This document shows, piece by piece, positions 1 through 8,879 of a DNA stretch of 64,000 nt. Position numbers and translations under genes: made by a program. Numbering within the stretch: position 1 is the stretch's first letter; every line of letters starts with the position of its first letter. The DNA is from Lachnospiraceae bacterium. GTDB lineage: Bacteria; Bacillota; Clostridia; Lachnospirales; Lachnospiraceae. Below the pieces are notes generated by a model. The model did not search any database, had not been told where the DNA came from, and saw only the letters and a program-made list of their open reading frames with translations. The stretch lies in NCBI GenBank assembly GCA_017461045.1, contig JAFTZJ010000057.1, forward strand, positions 1 through 64,000, written 5' to 3'.

Positions 1-146
1 GAACTGATAGGGTAAGTGTATGGATAAACAAGGCGACAGATGTATTAACAATGAATTGATATCTGTAAAGGTATTGAGATAAATCACAAAATATATCGGG
101 AGATATATTGACAAATTTCAAATTTTGAGATAGGAGGAATATAAAC
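1..146. other. upstream region of panC, no gene seen
   Basis: No coding frame is supported here. The stretch is AT-rich and ends in the GGAGG ribosome site of panC (133-137). In many Firmicutes panB precedes panC, but no panB sequence is visible in these bases, so any panB would lie outside the window or elsewhere. Confidence 0.5.
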
Positions 147-995
147 ATGAAAATTGTACACACAGTAGATGAAGTACGAGCAAAGGTAAAGGAGTGGAGA
201 ACCGCAGGTTTGTCCGTTGGTTTGGTACCGACTATGGGATACTTGCATGAGGGACATAAGAGCTTAATTGATCGTGCGGTAGCAGAGAATGATAAAGTTG
301 TTGTTAGTGTGTTTGTAAATCCAATGCAGTTTGGACCTACAGAAGATTTGGCAAGCTATCCAAGAGATTTACAACGGGATGCAGCGTTGTGTGAAGACGC
401 TGGTGCGGACTTGATTTTCAACCCGGAACCGGAGAATATGTATGCAAGTGATTTTTCCAGCTTCATTGATATGAATACTTTAACTACCGGGCTGTGCGGA
501 AAGAGCCGTCCGATTCATTTCCGTGGAGTGTGTACGGTTGTTGGAAAGTTATTTAACATCGTGCAACCGGACAAAGCATATTTTGGACAAAAGGATGCAC
601 AGCAGTTGGCGGTTATTCGCCATATGGTAAATGATTTGAATTTCAATTTGGAAATTGTCGGTTGCCCGATTATTCGTGAGGAGGATGGACTGGCAAAGAG
701 CTCCAGAAATACCTACTTGAATCCGGAGGAGCGTCAGGCTGCCTTAATTCTGTCTAAGAGCTTGGAGCATGGACGGAAATTAATCGAAGCCGGTGAGCGA
801 AACGTATCCGTTATCATCAAAGCAATTACAGATATGATTGAAACGGAACCATTGGCGAGAATCGACTATGTAGAAATCGTTGATTGGAATACATTAGAAA
901 CCGTGGATACTATCACCGGTCCGGTGCTGAATGCCATTGCGGTTTACATTGGCAAAACCCGATTGATTGATAATCACATTTATGAAGAAGTGTAA
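147..995 (+). CDS. panC: pantothenate synthetase (pantoate-beta-alanine ligase)
   Basis: This cytosolic enzyme joins pantoate and beta-alanine with ATP to give pantothenate, the vitamin precursor of CoA. The 282-residue length is normal. The family signature PTMGYLHEGH lies at residues 28-37, with HEGH as the nucleotidyl-transferase HIGH-like motif. FGQKDAQQ lies near residue 147, and the KMSKS-like loop GLAKSSRN near residue 181. The ATG is preceded by GGAGG with 9-base spacing. It leads a run of co-directional genes with panD, a hydrolase and coaBC, so pantothenate synthesis and its use in CoA assembly are grouped together. Confidence 0.97.
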   Translation: MKIVHTVDEVRAKVKEWRTAGLSVGLVPTMGYLHEGHKSLIDRAVAENDKVVVSVFVNPMQFGPTEDLASYPRDLQRDAALCEDAGADLIFNPEPENMYASDFSSFIDMNTLTTGLCGKSRPIHFRGVCTVVGKLFNIVQPDKAYFGQKDAQQLAVIRHMVNDLNFNLEIVGCPIIREEDGLAKSSRNTYLNPEERQAALILSKSLEHGRKLIEAGERNVSVIIKAITDMIETEPLARIDYVEIVDWNTLETVDTITGPVLNAIAVYIGKTRLIDNHIYEEV

Positions 996-1050
996 ATAAC
1001 CCATTGTGAGAAATACAGAGAAGAAAGAAACAAGGGAAGGAATAACGACA

Positions 1051-1440
1051 ATGACAATTACAATGTTAAAATCTAAAATTCATCGTGCAATAGTTGTACA
1101 GGCAGAACTGAATTATGTAGGAAGTATTACTATCGATTCTGCGTTGATGGAGGCGGCAGGTATTTTAGAATATGAGAAGGTTCAGATTGCAGATGTAGAG
1201 AACGGCAACCGTTTTGAAACTTATGTAATCGCAGGCGAAGCCGGTTCCGGTATGATTTGCTTAAATGGTGCAGCAGCTCGTCAGGTACAGGTAGGTGACC
1301 ATGTAATTATTATGGCATATGCAGAAATGACGCCGGAAGAAGCCAAGGAAGCGAAGCCACAGGTGGTATTCGTGGACGAGGAAAATAAGATTCGCAAGAT
1401 TGCGCATTACGAAAAGCATGGAGCGTTAATCGGAGATTAA
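1051..1440 (+). CDS. panD: aspartate 1-decarboxylase
   Basis: PanD decarboxylates L-aspartate to beta-alanine, the second substrate of the PanC reaction encoded just upstream. It is made as a proenzyme that cleaves itself between Gly24 and Ser25 to form the pyruvoyl cofactor. With the ATG at 1051 the pair falls exactly at residues 24-25 (YVGSITID), as in E. coli PanD. That supports this start over the in-frame GTG at 1006, and GGGAAGG lies about 10 bases upstream of the ATG. The 129-residue length is typical. The segment [12 protein letters not shown] is the conserved core near residues 72-83. Confidence 0.95.
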   Translation: MTITMLKSKIHRAIVVQAELNYVGSITIDSALMEAAGILEYEKVQIADVENGNRFETYVIAGEAGSGMICLNGAAARQVQVGDHVIIMAYAEMTPEEAKEAKPQVVFVDEENKIRKIAHYEKHGALIGD

Positions 1441-1452
1441 GGGGGGAAGGTC

Positions 1453-1980
1453 ATGCAGGATATTTTGATTGTAGTAGATATGCAGAATGATTTTATTGAT
1501 GGAGCATTGGGCACGAAGGAAGCAGTTGCCATTGTTCCAAAGGTGGCAGAGAAGATTCGGAACTTCACCGGAAAGGTTCTATTTACCAGAGATACCCATG
1601 AAGAGAATTATATGGAAACACAGGAAGGAAAGAATCTTCCGGTTCCTCATTGTATTCGCGGTACAGAAGGCTGGCAGATTCGTGCAGAGTTAGAGGCATT
1701 AAGAAACGAAAAAGCAATCGACAAAGTAACCTTCGGTTCTGCTGATTTGGGAGCTTTATTACAGCAGGAGCATGCCAAAAATGAGATTAACAGCATTACA
1801 TTAATCGGATTATGTACGGATATCTGCGTCATTTCCAATGCGATGCTGATTAAGGCATTTTTGCCGGAGGTGAAAATTATCATTGATGCTGCCTGTTGTG
1901 CAGGTGTAACACCGGAAAGTCATCAGAATGCGTTAAATGCTATGAAGGTATGTCAGATTCAGATTGAGAATGAAGGCTAA
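1453..1980 (+). CDS. nicotinamidase/isochorismatase-family cysteine hydrolase
   Basis: A 175-residue member of the cysteine hydrolase family that includes nicotinamidase (PncA) and isochorismatase. The Asp-Lys-Cys triad is visible: D9 in VVDMQNDF, K91 in KVTFGS, and C125 in CTDICVISN. D47 and H49 (RDTH) and H66 (PVPHC) are at the places of the PncA metal ligands. PncA converts nicotinamide to nicotinate for NAD salvage, and metal ligands of this kind favour that role over isochorismatase. The gene follows panD by 12 bases with GGGGGAAGG in front of ATG, so it is probably co-transcribed with the pantothenate genes. The exact substrate remains an inference. Confidence 0.85.
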   Translation: MQDILIVVDMQNDFIDGALGTKEAVAIVPKVAEKIRNFTGKVLFTRDTHEENYMETQEGKNLPVPHCIRGTEGWQIRAELEALRNEKAIDKVTFGSADLGALLQQEHAKNEINSITLIGLCTDICVISNAMLIKAFLPEVKIIIDAACCAGVTPESHQNALNAMKVCQIQIENEG

Positions 1981-2023
1981 GAATCCTTTGGAAGGATAAT
2001 ATGTAGATGAAAGGAAGAAGGAT

Positions 2024-3208
2024 ATGCTGACAGGAAAGACAATTGTCTTAGGTATTACCGGCAGTATTGCTGCTTATAAAATTGCTAATCTAACCAGTAT
2101 GCTGGTCAAACAGCATGCGGATGTATATGTGTTAATGACAAAGAATGCGACGAATTTTATCAATCCGATTACCTTCGAGACATTAACGAATCATAAGACA
2201 TTAGTAGATACCTTTGATCGGAATTTTAATTATAATATTGAGCATGTGTCGCTGGCGAAGAAGGCAGATGTGGTATTAGTGGCACCAGCTTCCGCTAATG
2301 TAATCGGCAAGATTGCTAACGGTATTGCTGACGATATGCTGACAACTACAGTCATGGCATGTAAGTGCAAGAAGCTGATTTCACCGGCTATGAATACGCA
2401 GATGTTTGAGAATCCGATTGTGCAGGATAATTTGAAGAAGCTGGAACATTACGGTATGACTGTAATACAGCCGGATGTAGGCTTATTGGCATGTAAGGAT
2501 GTAGGTGCCGGTAAGATGCCGTCAGAGCAGGTGTTGATGGATTACATTTTGCGGGAAATCCGCTATGAAAAAGATATGGTAGGCAAGAAGGTGCTGGTAA
2601 CCGCAGGACCAACCAGAGAGAGTATTGATCCGGTACGTTTTATTAGCAATCACTCTACCGGAAAAATGGGATACGCTATTGCGAGAGTAGCTATGGAACG
2701 TGGGGCTGACGTAACCTTGATAACCGGTCCGGTTTCCATTGCACCGCCACCATTTGTGAAGGTAATAAATGTAGTGAGTGCAGAGGATATGTTCCGGGCA
2801 GTTCAAAAACATAGTCCGGAAGCCGATATTGTGATTAAATCTGCTGCAGTTGCAGATTATACTCCGGCAGCCGTAGCGGAAGAAAAAATTAAAAAGCAGG
2901 ACAGCGATAGTTCTCTGGAATTAGTTCGAACCACCGACATTCTGAAGTGGTTAGGTGAGAACCGGAAGGACGGACAATTCTTATGTGGCTTTTCTATGGA
3001 AACCGAGAATATGTTGGAGAATTCCAGAGCAAAGCTGATAAAGAAGAATATCGATATGATTGTAGCGAATAATCTGAAGGTGGAAGGCGCCGGTTTTGGC
3101 GTGGACACCAATGTAGTAACCTTGATTACCAAAGAAGATACCGTAGAGCTTCCTCAGATGAGTAAGGAAGCTGTAGCGGAGAAATTGCTTGATAAGATAT
3201 TAAAGTGA
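2024..3208 (+). CDS. coaBC: bifunctional phosphopantothenoylcysteine synthetase/decarboxylase
   Basis: CoaBC carries out two steps of CoA synthesis: CoaB ligates 4'-phosphopantothenate to cysteine using CTP, and CoaC decarboxylates the product with FMN. The 394-residue protein has both halves. The N-terminal flavoprotein half starts GITGSIAAYKIA and has the His of NIEHVSLAKKAD, PAMNTQMFENP, and the active Cys in LLACKDVGAGKMP. The CoaB half from about residue 190 shows VTAGPTRESIDP, SNHSTGKMG and KIKKQ. It sits in line with panC and panD, so one locus covers beta-alanine to phosphopantetheine apart from the pantothenate kinase. Confidence 0.96.
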   Translation: MLTGKTIVLGITGSIAAYKIANLTSMLVKQHADVYVLMTKNATNFINPITFETLTNHKTLVDTFDRNFNYNIEHVSLAKKADVVLVAPASANVIGKIANGIADDMLTTTVMACKCKKLISPAMNTQMFENPIVQDNLKKLEHYGMTVIQPDVGLLACKDVGAGKMPSEQVLMDYILREIRYEKDMVGKKVLVTAGPTRESIDPVRFISNHSTGKMGYAIARVAMERGADVTLITGPVSIAPPPFVKVINVVSAEDMFRAVQKHSPEADIVIKSAAVADYTPAAVAEEKIKKQDSDSSLELVRTTDILKWLGENRKDGQFLCGFSMETENMLENSRAKLIKKNIDMIVANNLKVEGAGFGVDTNVVTLITKEDTVELPQMSKEAVAEKLLDKILK

Positions 3209-3231
3209 TATTTGCGAGGAAAGGTGAGTAT

Positions 3232-4116
3232 ATGCGTTTAGGAGCATTAGAAGCCGGTGGAACCAAAATGGTGTGTGCCATCGGAGATGAAACCGGAAGA
3301 ATACAGGAGCAGATTTCCATTCCGACCACAACACCGGAGGAAACCATGCCGAAAATTATAGCGTATTTCCGTGATAAGGATATTGATGCATTGGGAATTG
3401 CAGCATTTGGTCCGGTAGATGTAAAACCGAAATCGCCAACCTATGGTTCGATTCTGGATACCCCCAAACTGGCATGGAGAAATTTCTCAATCTTAAATGC
3501 CTTGAAGGAAGCTTTTGACATTCCGATGGGACTGGACACAGATGTGAATGGCTCTTGCTTAGGTGAAATGACCTATGGCAGTGCCAAGGGTCTGGACAGT
3601 GTCATGTATATTACCATTGGAACCGGTATTGGTGCAGGAATCGCTATTGGTGGCAAGTTGGTACACGGAATGTTGCATCCGGAGGCTGGGCACATTTTAA
3701 TTGCACCGGTTTCGGGAGATGAGAACAACTCTGTGTGTCCGTATCACAAGAATTGCTTGGAGGGACTGGCAGCAGGACCGTCCATTGAGAAACGTTGGGG
3801 AACCAAGGCAGTGAACCTAGTGGACAAAGCGGAAGTCTGGGAATTGGAAAGTGATTATCTGGCACAGGCAATTGTGAATTTTATCCTGACGGTGTCCCCA
3901 CAGCGAATTATTCTGGGTGGCGGAGTAATGCATCAGGAACAGCTATTTCCGCTGATTCGACGAAAGGTAATAGAAAAAATGAATGGCTATATCCGCACAC
4001 CGGAAATGGCGGATATGGAGCATTATATTGTGCCGGCAAGCTTGCAGGGTGACCAGGGAATTATGGGTTGTGTGCGATTGGCAGAGTTGGCATTGCAGGA
4101 AAGGAGAAGTATATGA
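3232..4116 (+). CDS. ROK-family sugar kinase, probable fructokinase
   Basis: A 294-residue kinase of the ROK family that phosphorylates a hexose with ATP. The N-terminal ATP loop ALEAGGTKM is clear, followed by the catalytic-site motif DTDVNGSCLGE and GTGIGAGI. The zinc site HPEAGH with CPYHKNC near residues 155-180 is the ROK signature. Sequence style and the next gene, manA, suggest fructokinase (fructose to fructose-6-phosphate). The ATG at 3232 is chosen because GAGGAAAGG lies before it; a longer GTG start at 3205 would overlap the coaBC stop. Its stop overlaps the manA ATG (ATGA), so the two are translationally coupled. Confidence 0.88.
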   Translation: MRLGALEAGGTKMVCAIGDETGRIQEQISIPTTTPEETMPKIIAYFRDKDIDALGIAAFGPVDVKPKSPTYGSILDTPKLAWRNFSILNALKEAFDIPMGLDTDVNGSCLGEMTYGSAKGLDSVMYITIGTGIGAGIAIGGKLVHGMLHPEAGHILIAPVSGDENNSVCPYHKNCLEGLAAGPSIEKRWGTKAVNLVDKAEVWELESDYLAQAIVNFILTVSPQRIILGGGVMHQEQLFPLIRRKVIEKMNGYIRTPEMADMEHYIVPASLQGDQGIMGCVRLAELALQERRSI

Positions 4117-5042
4117 AACCTATTTTTTTGAAGCCGGTATTTAAGCAAATGATTTGGGGTGGCAACCGTTTGGGTACAGACTTTGGTTATGATATTCCGG
4201 GGGATGATACCGGAGAGTGTTGGGCAATCAGTGCACATCCAAATGGTGACTGTGTTGTAACCGAGGGTGAATATGCAGGTATGCATTTGAGCGAGCTGTG
4301 GGAGACACATCGGGAATTATTTGGTAATACAAAGGGAGACCGTTATCCACTGTTGATAAAGTTAATTGATGCAAAAACGGATTTGAGTATTCAGGTGCAT
4401 CCAAATGATGCATATGCCAAGGAACGCGAAAATGGTTCCTTGGGTAAAACCGAGTGCTGGTATATTGTTGATTGTGATGCGAATGCACAGATTGTCATTG
4501 GTCACCATGCGAAGGATCATGAGGAAGTAAAGGATATGATTCTGAATAAACGATGGAAAGATTTTATTCGTGTGATACCGATTAAAAAGGGCGATTTCTT
4601 CCAGATTAATCCGGGCTGTCTTCATGCGATTAAGGGTGGCACATTGATTTTAGAAACTCAGCAGAACAGTGATATTACGTATCGTGTATATGATTATGAC
4701 CGTTTAAGTGATGGCAAACCGCGAGAACTTCATGTTGAGAAGAGTATTGATGTGATTGAGGCGCCATTTGTACCATATGAGGTGTCTGCCAATAAAGAGA
4801 ACGGAACCGGATATACCAAGCAGAATCTGATTACCTGTGATTTCTATTCTGTGAACAAGATTGATGTACAGGGTAAGGCTGAATTCCGTCAGGACAAGCC
4901 GTTTTTGAATGTTAGTATTTTAGATGGAGCAGGAACCATTGATGGAATTGCTGTGAAGAAGGGAGATCATTTTATTCTTCCGGATGGTTATGGTGATTAC
5001 GTCTTAGAAGGTAATTTAACGTTAATTACTTCAAGCTTATAA
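4113..5042 (+). CDS. manA: mannose-6-phosphate isomerase, class I
   Basis: This zinc enzyme interconverts mannose-6-phosphate and fructose-6-phosphate. The 309-residue protein belongs to the short Firmicute class I type. The metal ligands are visible: His in QVHPNDAYA, Glu in GKTECWYI and His in NPGCLHAIKGG. The ATG at 4113 follows AAAGGAGAAG and overlaps the stop of the sugar kinase by 4 bases, so the pair links fructose and mannose use to GDP-mannose or glycolytic supply. A longer in-frame GTG at 4068 lies inside the kinase gene and is unlikely. Confidence 0.94.
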   Translation: MKPIFLKPVFKQMIWGGNRLGTDFGYDIPGDDTGECWAISAHPNGDCVVTEGEYAGMHLSELWETHRELFGNTKGDRYPLLIKLIDAKTDLSIQVHPNDAYAKERENGSLGKTECWYIVDCDANAQIVIGHHAKDHEEVKDMILNKRWKDFIRVIPIKKGDFFQINPGCLHAIKGGTLILETQQNSDITYRVYDYDRLSDGKPRELHVEKSIDVIEAPFVPYEVSANKENGTGYTKQNLITCDFYSVNKIDVQGKAEFRQDKPFLNVSILDGAGTIDGIAVKKGDHFILPDGYGDYVLEGNLTLITSSL

Positions 5043-5075
5043 TTTATAAAATAAAAATAAATTTTACAATGCAAC

Positions 5076-5104
5076 TTGTTATTGAGCTATGCGTTTGATA
5101 TAAT
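5076..5104 (+). promoter_or_regulatory. sigma-A-type promoter for the Rpn-like gene
   Basis: The -35 hexamer TTGTTA (5076-5081) and the perfect -10 TATAAT (5099-5104) are separated by exactly 17 bases. The promoter lies in the gap between manA and the downstream nuclease-family gene, so that gene is probably transcribed on its own. Confidence 0.7.
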
Positions 5105-5236
5105 AAAAAAGTCGAATGCTTGTGATATGGCAAGTTGTTTTTGTTTGTGCGGAATGATGAAGCACAGTTTCAATGAAATTCTGGCAGGTCTGCCAATTTT
5201 ATTCCACAAAATACAAAATGAAAGGGAGAAATGTGC

Positions 5237-6133
5237 ATGGGAAGACGTAAATTAGAAGAACTGAATTTGTTGGACAATTTTTTGTTCCAACAATTGATTT
5301 CCAGGGGTGAAGAGGGCGAGGACTTCTGCCGGAGATTGTTAGAAACAATTTTAGAAAAGAAAATCGGTAAGGTAAAGGTAACACCGCAGAAAGCAATTCT
5401 GGGAATGGATACGGATTTGCATGGGATTCGCTTGGATGCCTATATTGAAGCGGCAGAGCCGGGCGGGGATATTGAAGTGGATTCTGAGATATACGATATC
5501 GAACCCAATAGAACAGTTGAGCGGGATAGATTACCAAAGCGGTCTCGCTATTATCAGAGTTTGATTGATGCTCGATTGCTGGATGGAGGAATCGATTATC
5601 GTAGACTCAAGAATGTGGTGATTGTTATGATACTGCCATATGATCCTTTTGGTGAGGACCGTATGGTGTATACTATGCGAAATCAGTGTGTAGAGGATAC
5701 GAAGATAACCTACGATGACGGGGTTACGAAAATATATTTATATACAAAAGGAACAAAGGGGACCCCTAGTCAAGAACTTCAAGAGATGCTAAAATATATG
5801 GAGAATAGTATTGCTGAAAATGTAACAAACGAGCAGATTCAGGCTATTCATAACTATGTAGGCGAAGTGAAGCGTGACAAGGAGGTTGAAATCCAATATA
5901 TGAAGAGTTGGGAATATGAACAAATGATACGAGAAGAAGCTGCGGCAGAGGGGCTTGCCGAGGGTCGTGCCAAAGGTCTTGCCGAAGGTCGCGAAGAAGG
6001 TCGCGAAGAAGGTCGCGAAGAAAAAGCTATTGAAATTGCGAAACAATTGTTAGATGTTCTAGATGTTTCTACGATAGCTGAAAAAACCGGATTGTCAGAA
6101 GAAAAGGTAAATCAATTAAAGGGAGACCTGTAA
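5237..6133 (+). CDS. Rpn-like PD-(D/E)XK nuclease family protein
   Basis: This belongs to the Rpn/'PD-(D/E)XK nuclease family transposase' group common in Lachnospiraceae. Visible family blocks are GIRLDAYIEA, the nuclease core around IEVDSEIYDIEPN, LPKRSRYYQSLID, and ILPYDPFGEDRM. The conserved ExQ/ExK catalytic pair reads E-P-N here, so activity is uncertain. The C-terminus holds a charged repeat (EGREEGREEGREE) and ends in a helix-turn-helix-like segment, VSTIAEKTGLSEEKV. ATG 5237 lies 8 bases after AAAGGGAG; the in-frame ATG at 5231 is too close to it. Related Rpn proteins are linked to DNA breakage and recombination; the role here is unknown. Confidence 0.82.
   Translation: MGRRKLEELNLLDNFLFQQLISRGEEGEDFCRRLLETILEKKIGKVKVTPQKAILGMDTDLHGIRLDAYIEAAEPGGDIEVDSEIYDIEPNRTVERDRLPKRSRYYQSLIDARLLDGGIDYRRLKNVVIVMILPYDPFGEDRMVYTMRNQCVEDTKITYDDGVTKIYLYTKGTKGTPSQELQEMLKYMENSIAENVTNEQIQAIHNYVGEVKRDKEVEIQYMKSWEYEQMIREEAAAEGLAEGRAKGLAEGREEGREEGREEKAIEIAKQLLDVLDVSTIAEKTGLSEEKVNQLKGDL
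5987..6022 (+). repeat. 12-bp tandem repeat inside the Rpn-like gene
   Basis: Three perfect copies of GGTCGCGAAGAA lie back to back, preceded by degenerate copies (GGTCGTGCCAAA, GGTCTTGCCGAA). Each unit encodes four residues, so changes in copy number keep the frame and alter the length of a charged linker. Confidence 0.85.
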
Positions 6134-6175
6134 CGGTCAAGAATTACGAATGATAAATGAAATAAATAATTCAGG

Positions 6176-6212
6176 AAGGAGAATTAGCGATATACGCATA
6201 ATTCTCCTTTTT
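6176..6212 (+). terminator. rho-independent terminator after the Rpn-like gene
   Basis: A perfect 11-bp stem AAGGAGAATTA / TAATTCTCCTT (6176-6186 and 6199-6209), with a GCG/CGC extension into the loop, is followed by a T run. It closes the transcription unit that starts at the 5076 promoter. Confidence 0.85.
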
Positions 6213-6315
6213 GATGTTATGCTAAGAAAGAATCATAATATGAAATACTATGATGTGAATAAGTAAACTCATAATATAAACAAAAACATGATTATGAGGC
6301 GGAGAAGGATACAAT

Positions 6316-7266
6316 ATGCTATACAAATTTTCAGAAGGCTTAACGGAAATTGCTATAAATGAACTTACGGAATATGATTTTATGAAAAATGAATTGATTG
6401 CCGGCTCCCTGAATGTGGAAGTTCTGAAGGCGTCCTATGAGGCATTGGGGATTCCGGAGGGAGTGGTAACGGAATGTTTGACAGAAAGTAGGAATTACCG
6501 GAATACCATAGAGGTGCAAACGGATTATTGCTTTGGAATTTTGAATATTATCGACCAAGAGGATATTTATTCTCCTCGAGACCGGGTGGCACTGATTTTG
6601 AAAAAGAATCTGTTTTTGATTGTAATAATTCGTGATGAAGATCATTCCATAGATGAGGTTTTGCAAGGGGCCATGCAACGTTTTTCTCCGGAGGTAATGA
6701 CATTAGAGAAGTTGATTTACGGATTTTTGGAGGGGACGGTAGCCATGGATAGTAAGCTGCTGGAACAAAAAGAATTTATAATTGAGGCTATGGAAGAAGA
6801 TATCCATGACGGAGAAATTGAACGGGAATTTATCGGCTCGATTCTAGGATTCAAAAAAGAAGTAACCATCTTGCGGAATTATTATGAACAGCTTCTGGAA
6901 ATAAGTGAACTTCTGACGGAGAACGAAAATCAAATGTTTTGTAACACCGAATTACGATACTTTCAGTTGTTTGCCGCTAAGGTAGAGCGGTTGCGAAATT
7001 ATTGCTTAGAGTTAAAGGAAAATTTGGTACAGGTGCGGGAGGCATATTCGTCTACATTGGATTACAGCATTAATTCGGTTATGAAGATGTTCACTGTGGT
7101 TACAACCATTTTTCAACCATTAACCCTGATTACCGGTTGGTATGGAATGAATTTTACCGGCATGCCGGAGTTGACCTGGCGGTACGGTTATCTGATGGTA
7201 ATTCTTTTAAGTGTAGTCGTGGTTTGTTTTTGCCTGTGGTGGTTCCGAAGAAAGAGGCTGCTATGA
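6316..7266 (+). CDS. CorA-family divalent cation transporter
   Basis: A 316-residue CorA-type Mg2+/Co2+ channel protein. The N-terminal two thirds form the soluble regulatory domain with long helices. The last 60 residues hold two membrane helices, with the selectivity motif YGMNFTGMPE at the end of the first (near residue 275) and a positive tail, FRRKRLL. This arrangement is diagnostic of the family, which forms pentamers in the membrane. The gene has its own RBS (GGCGGAGAAGG) and converges with the AAA+ gene, the two stops being 2 bases apart, so no terminator fits between them. Confidence 0.9.
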   Translation: MLYKFSEGLTEIAINELTEYDFMKNELIAGSLNVEVLKASYEALGIPEGVVTECLTESRNYRNTIEVQTDYCFGILNIIDQEDIYSPRDRVALILKKNLFLIVIIRDEDHSIDEVLQGAMQRFSPEVMTLEKLIYGFLEGTVAMDSKLLEQKEFIIEAMEEDIHDGEIEREFIGSILGFKKEVTILRNYYEQLLEISELLTENENQMFCNTELRYFQLFAAKVERLRNYCLELKENLVQVREAYSSTLDYSINSVMKMFTVVTTIFQPLTLITGWYGMNFTGMPELTWRYGYLMVILLSVVVVCFCLWWFRRKRLL

Positions 7267-7267
7267 A

Positions 7268-8635
7268 TTAAATAGCAGCCTCAAAATCAGATTTTTCAAA
7301 TGTAATCAGTACCTCATCTGCCACATCATCCCCCAGTGTAACAATGCGGGAAGCCTGATGCGCAATTGCCCGTTCCATGAAGTTGCGGACTTCTCTGGCA
7401 TTGGCAAAGGTCTCAGAATGCTCACTGACCCGTTTTGCAAAATAATCAATGGCAAATGTACTTGCTTCTTCGGTCATTTTGTACTCCTGTTTTTCGCACA
7501 TTGACTGAAGGATTGCAATTAACTCTTCCGGTGTGTAATCTGCGAAGAAAATGTACTTATTAAAGCGGGAGCGAAGTCCCGGATTTGAATTTAAGAATTC
7601 TTCCATTAAATCCGGATAACCCGCAACGATTACGATGAAATCGTCTCGGTGGTCCTCCATGGCTTTTAAGAGGGTATCGATGGCTTCTTGTCCGAAATCA
7701 TTTTCGCCCTTGTTGGCACTTAAGGTATAAGCTTCATCAATGAAGAGGACGCCCCCCAGTGCTTCATCAATTACCTGAGCCGTTTTGGTTGCGGTCTGAC
7801 CTACATAACCAACTACCAGATTAGAACGGTCTACCTCTACTAAATGACCGGATGGGAGTACGCCAAGGCTCTTATAAATATTTGCCAGTAAACGTGCAAC
7901 CGTAGTCTTACCGGTTCCCGGATTGCCGGAAAATACCATGTGAAGAGAAATGGTTGGTTGCTTCATACCTCTGGCTTCCCGTAACTTCTGTACGCGAATA
8001 ATATTAACTAAATTCTGAATATCCTGCTTTACGGAGTCCAATCCGGTTAAAGAATTGAGTTCCTCCAGAATGGATTCCACATCCATTGGCTTTTCCGGTT
8101 CTGCAGGTGCCACCGGTGCCACTGGTGTCACCACCTTGGAATGCGAACCGGTGAAACCGAGCCCGCGCAGATATCGTTCCATCATTGTTACATAGCCGGT
8201 TAAATGGCCGATTTCAATTGGTGAACTAATGCTGTTACAAGCGATAAAGGTTTCCCCCAAAAGCTGGAAGGTATGCACCAGCTGGAAGGCCTTTGATGTT
8301 TTGCTGTAGGTCGCCATGGAACGGATGTCCCACTGTGCAAAGTAGCTCAGGGAGCGAGGTGGATTGGCCAAAAAGCTGGAGGAAGATGTTCGACGATACT
8401 TGAACTTATTTAATCGCTCAATGTCGAAATCATAATTTAAATAATCCTTGATAAAGGTCAGTTCTGCACGCATATCTGCACCATCAGAAAAGCAAAGATA
8501 GGCAAGAAATTGCAACAAATCAAATTGCACCATTTCCCGGAGCTTCATATCTGATGCCGGATAGATGTTCGTTGCTTCTATTTTGTCGGCTTCGTTATAG
8601 CAAGCTTGAATCGCTGCGGTTAATTCTGTATTCAT
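7268..8635 (-). CDS. AAA+ ATPase, SpoVK/CbbX-like
   Basis: A 455-residue protein with a C-terminal AAA+ module of the CbbX/SpoVK type. Walker A is GNPGTGKTT (near residue 235), Walker B VLFIDEAYTL, sensor 1 VIVAGYPD, and the arginine-finger region LRSRFNKYI. The N-terminal ~180 residues are helical with no firm assignment; FLAYLCFSDGADMRAE recalls TerB-like domains. SpoVK-like ATPases act in sporulation and CbbX remodels Rubisco; neither role can be read from this context. On the minus strand the ATG follows AAAAAGGAG. It is the only minus-strand gene in the first 23 kb. Confidence 0.85.
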   Translation of the reverse strand: MNTELTAAIQACYNEADKIEATNIYPASDMKLREMVQFDLLQFLAYLCFSDGADMRAELTFIKDYLNYDFDIERLNKFKYRRTSSSSFLANPPRSLSYFAQWDIRSMATYSKTSKAFQLVHTFQLLGETFIACNSISSPIEIGHLTGYVTMMERYLRGLGFTGSHSKVVTPVAPVAPAEPEKPMDVESILEELNSLTGLDSVKQDIQNLVNIIRVQKLREARGMKQPTISLHMVFSGNPGTGKTTVARLLANIYKSLGVLPSGHLVEVDRSNLVVGYVGQTATKTAQVIDEALGGVLFIDEAYTLSANKGENDFGQEAIDTLLKAMEDHRDDFIVIVAGYPDLMEEFLNSNPGLRSRFNKYIFFADYTPEELIAILQSMCEKQEYKMTEEASTFAIDYFAKRVSEHSETFANAREVRNFMERAIAHQASRIVTLGDDVADEVLITFEKSDFEAAI

Positions 8636-8825
8636 AAAAAACTCCTTTTTGTAGATTTTAGTTGAATTATTTTCACAGATGAAATTATATGCACATCATG
8701 TGTTTTATTATAGCGTAGATAATTGGAAAAGTCATTATCAACTGTTTTTGATTTGAAAAGAACATAATTGTTTAGGAAGAGAATTGGGCTCCGCAAAATT
8801 AAATAGTGCAATGTTGTCTGTAAAG

Positions 8826-8834
8826 TGCTATAAT
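8826..8834 (+). promoter_or_regulatory. extended -10 promoter element
   Basis: TGCTATAAT (TG at 8826-8827, TATAAT at 8829-8834) is an extended -10 element, 45 bases before the ATG of the small membrane protein. No good -35 is visible at 17 bases, which is usual for extended -10 promoters. Confidence 0.5.
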
Positions 8835-8879
8835 ATTCCATGTATGAATAAATTAGTACAAAAGAACGGAGGAGTACAA

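Noticed and set aside
5237..6133. Intact transposon around the Rpn-like gene
   Set aside because: I found no terminal inverted repeats or target duplications around it, and it has its own promoter and terminator, so it is annotated as a stand-alone gene.
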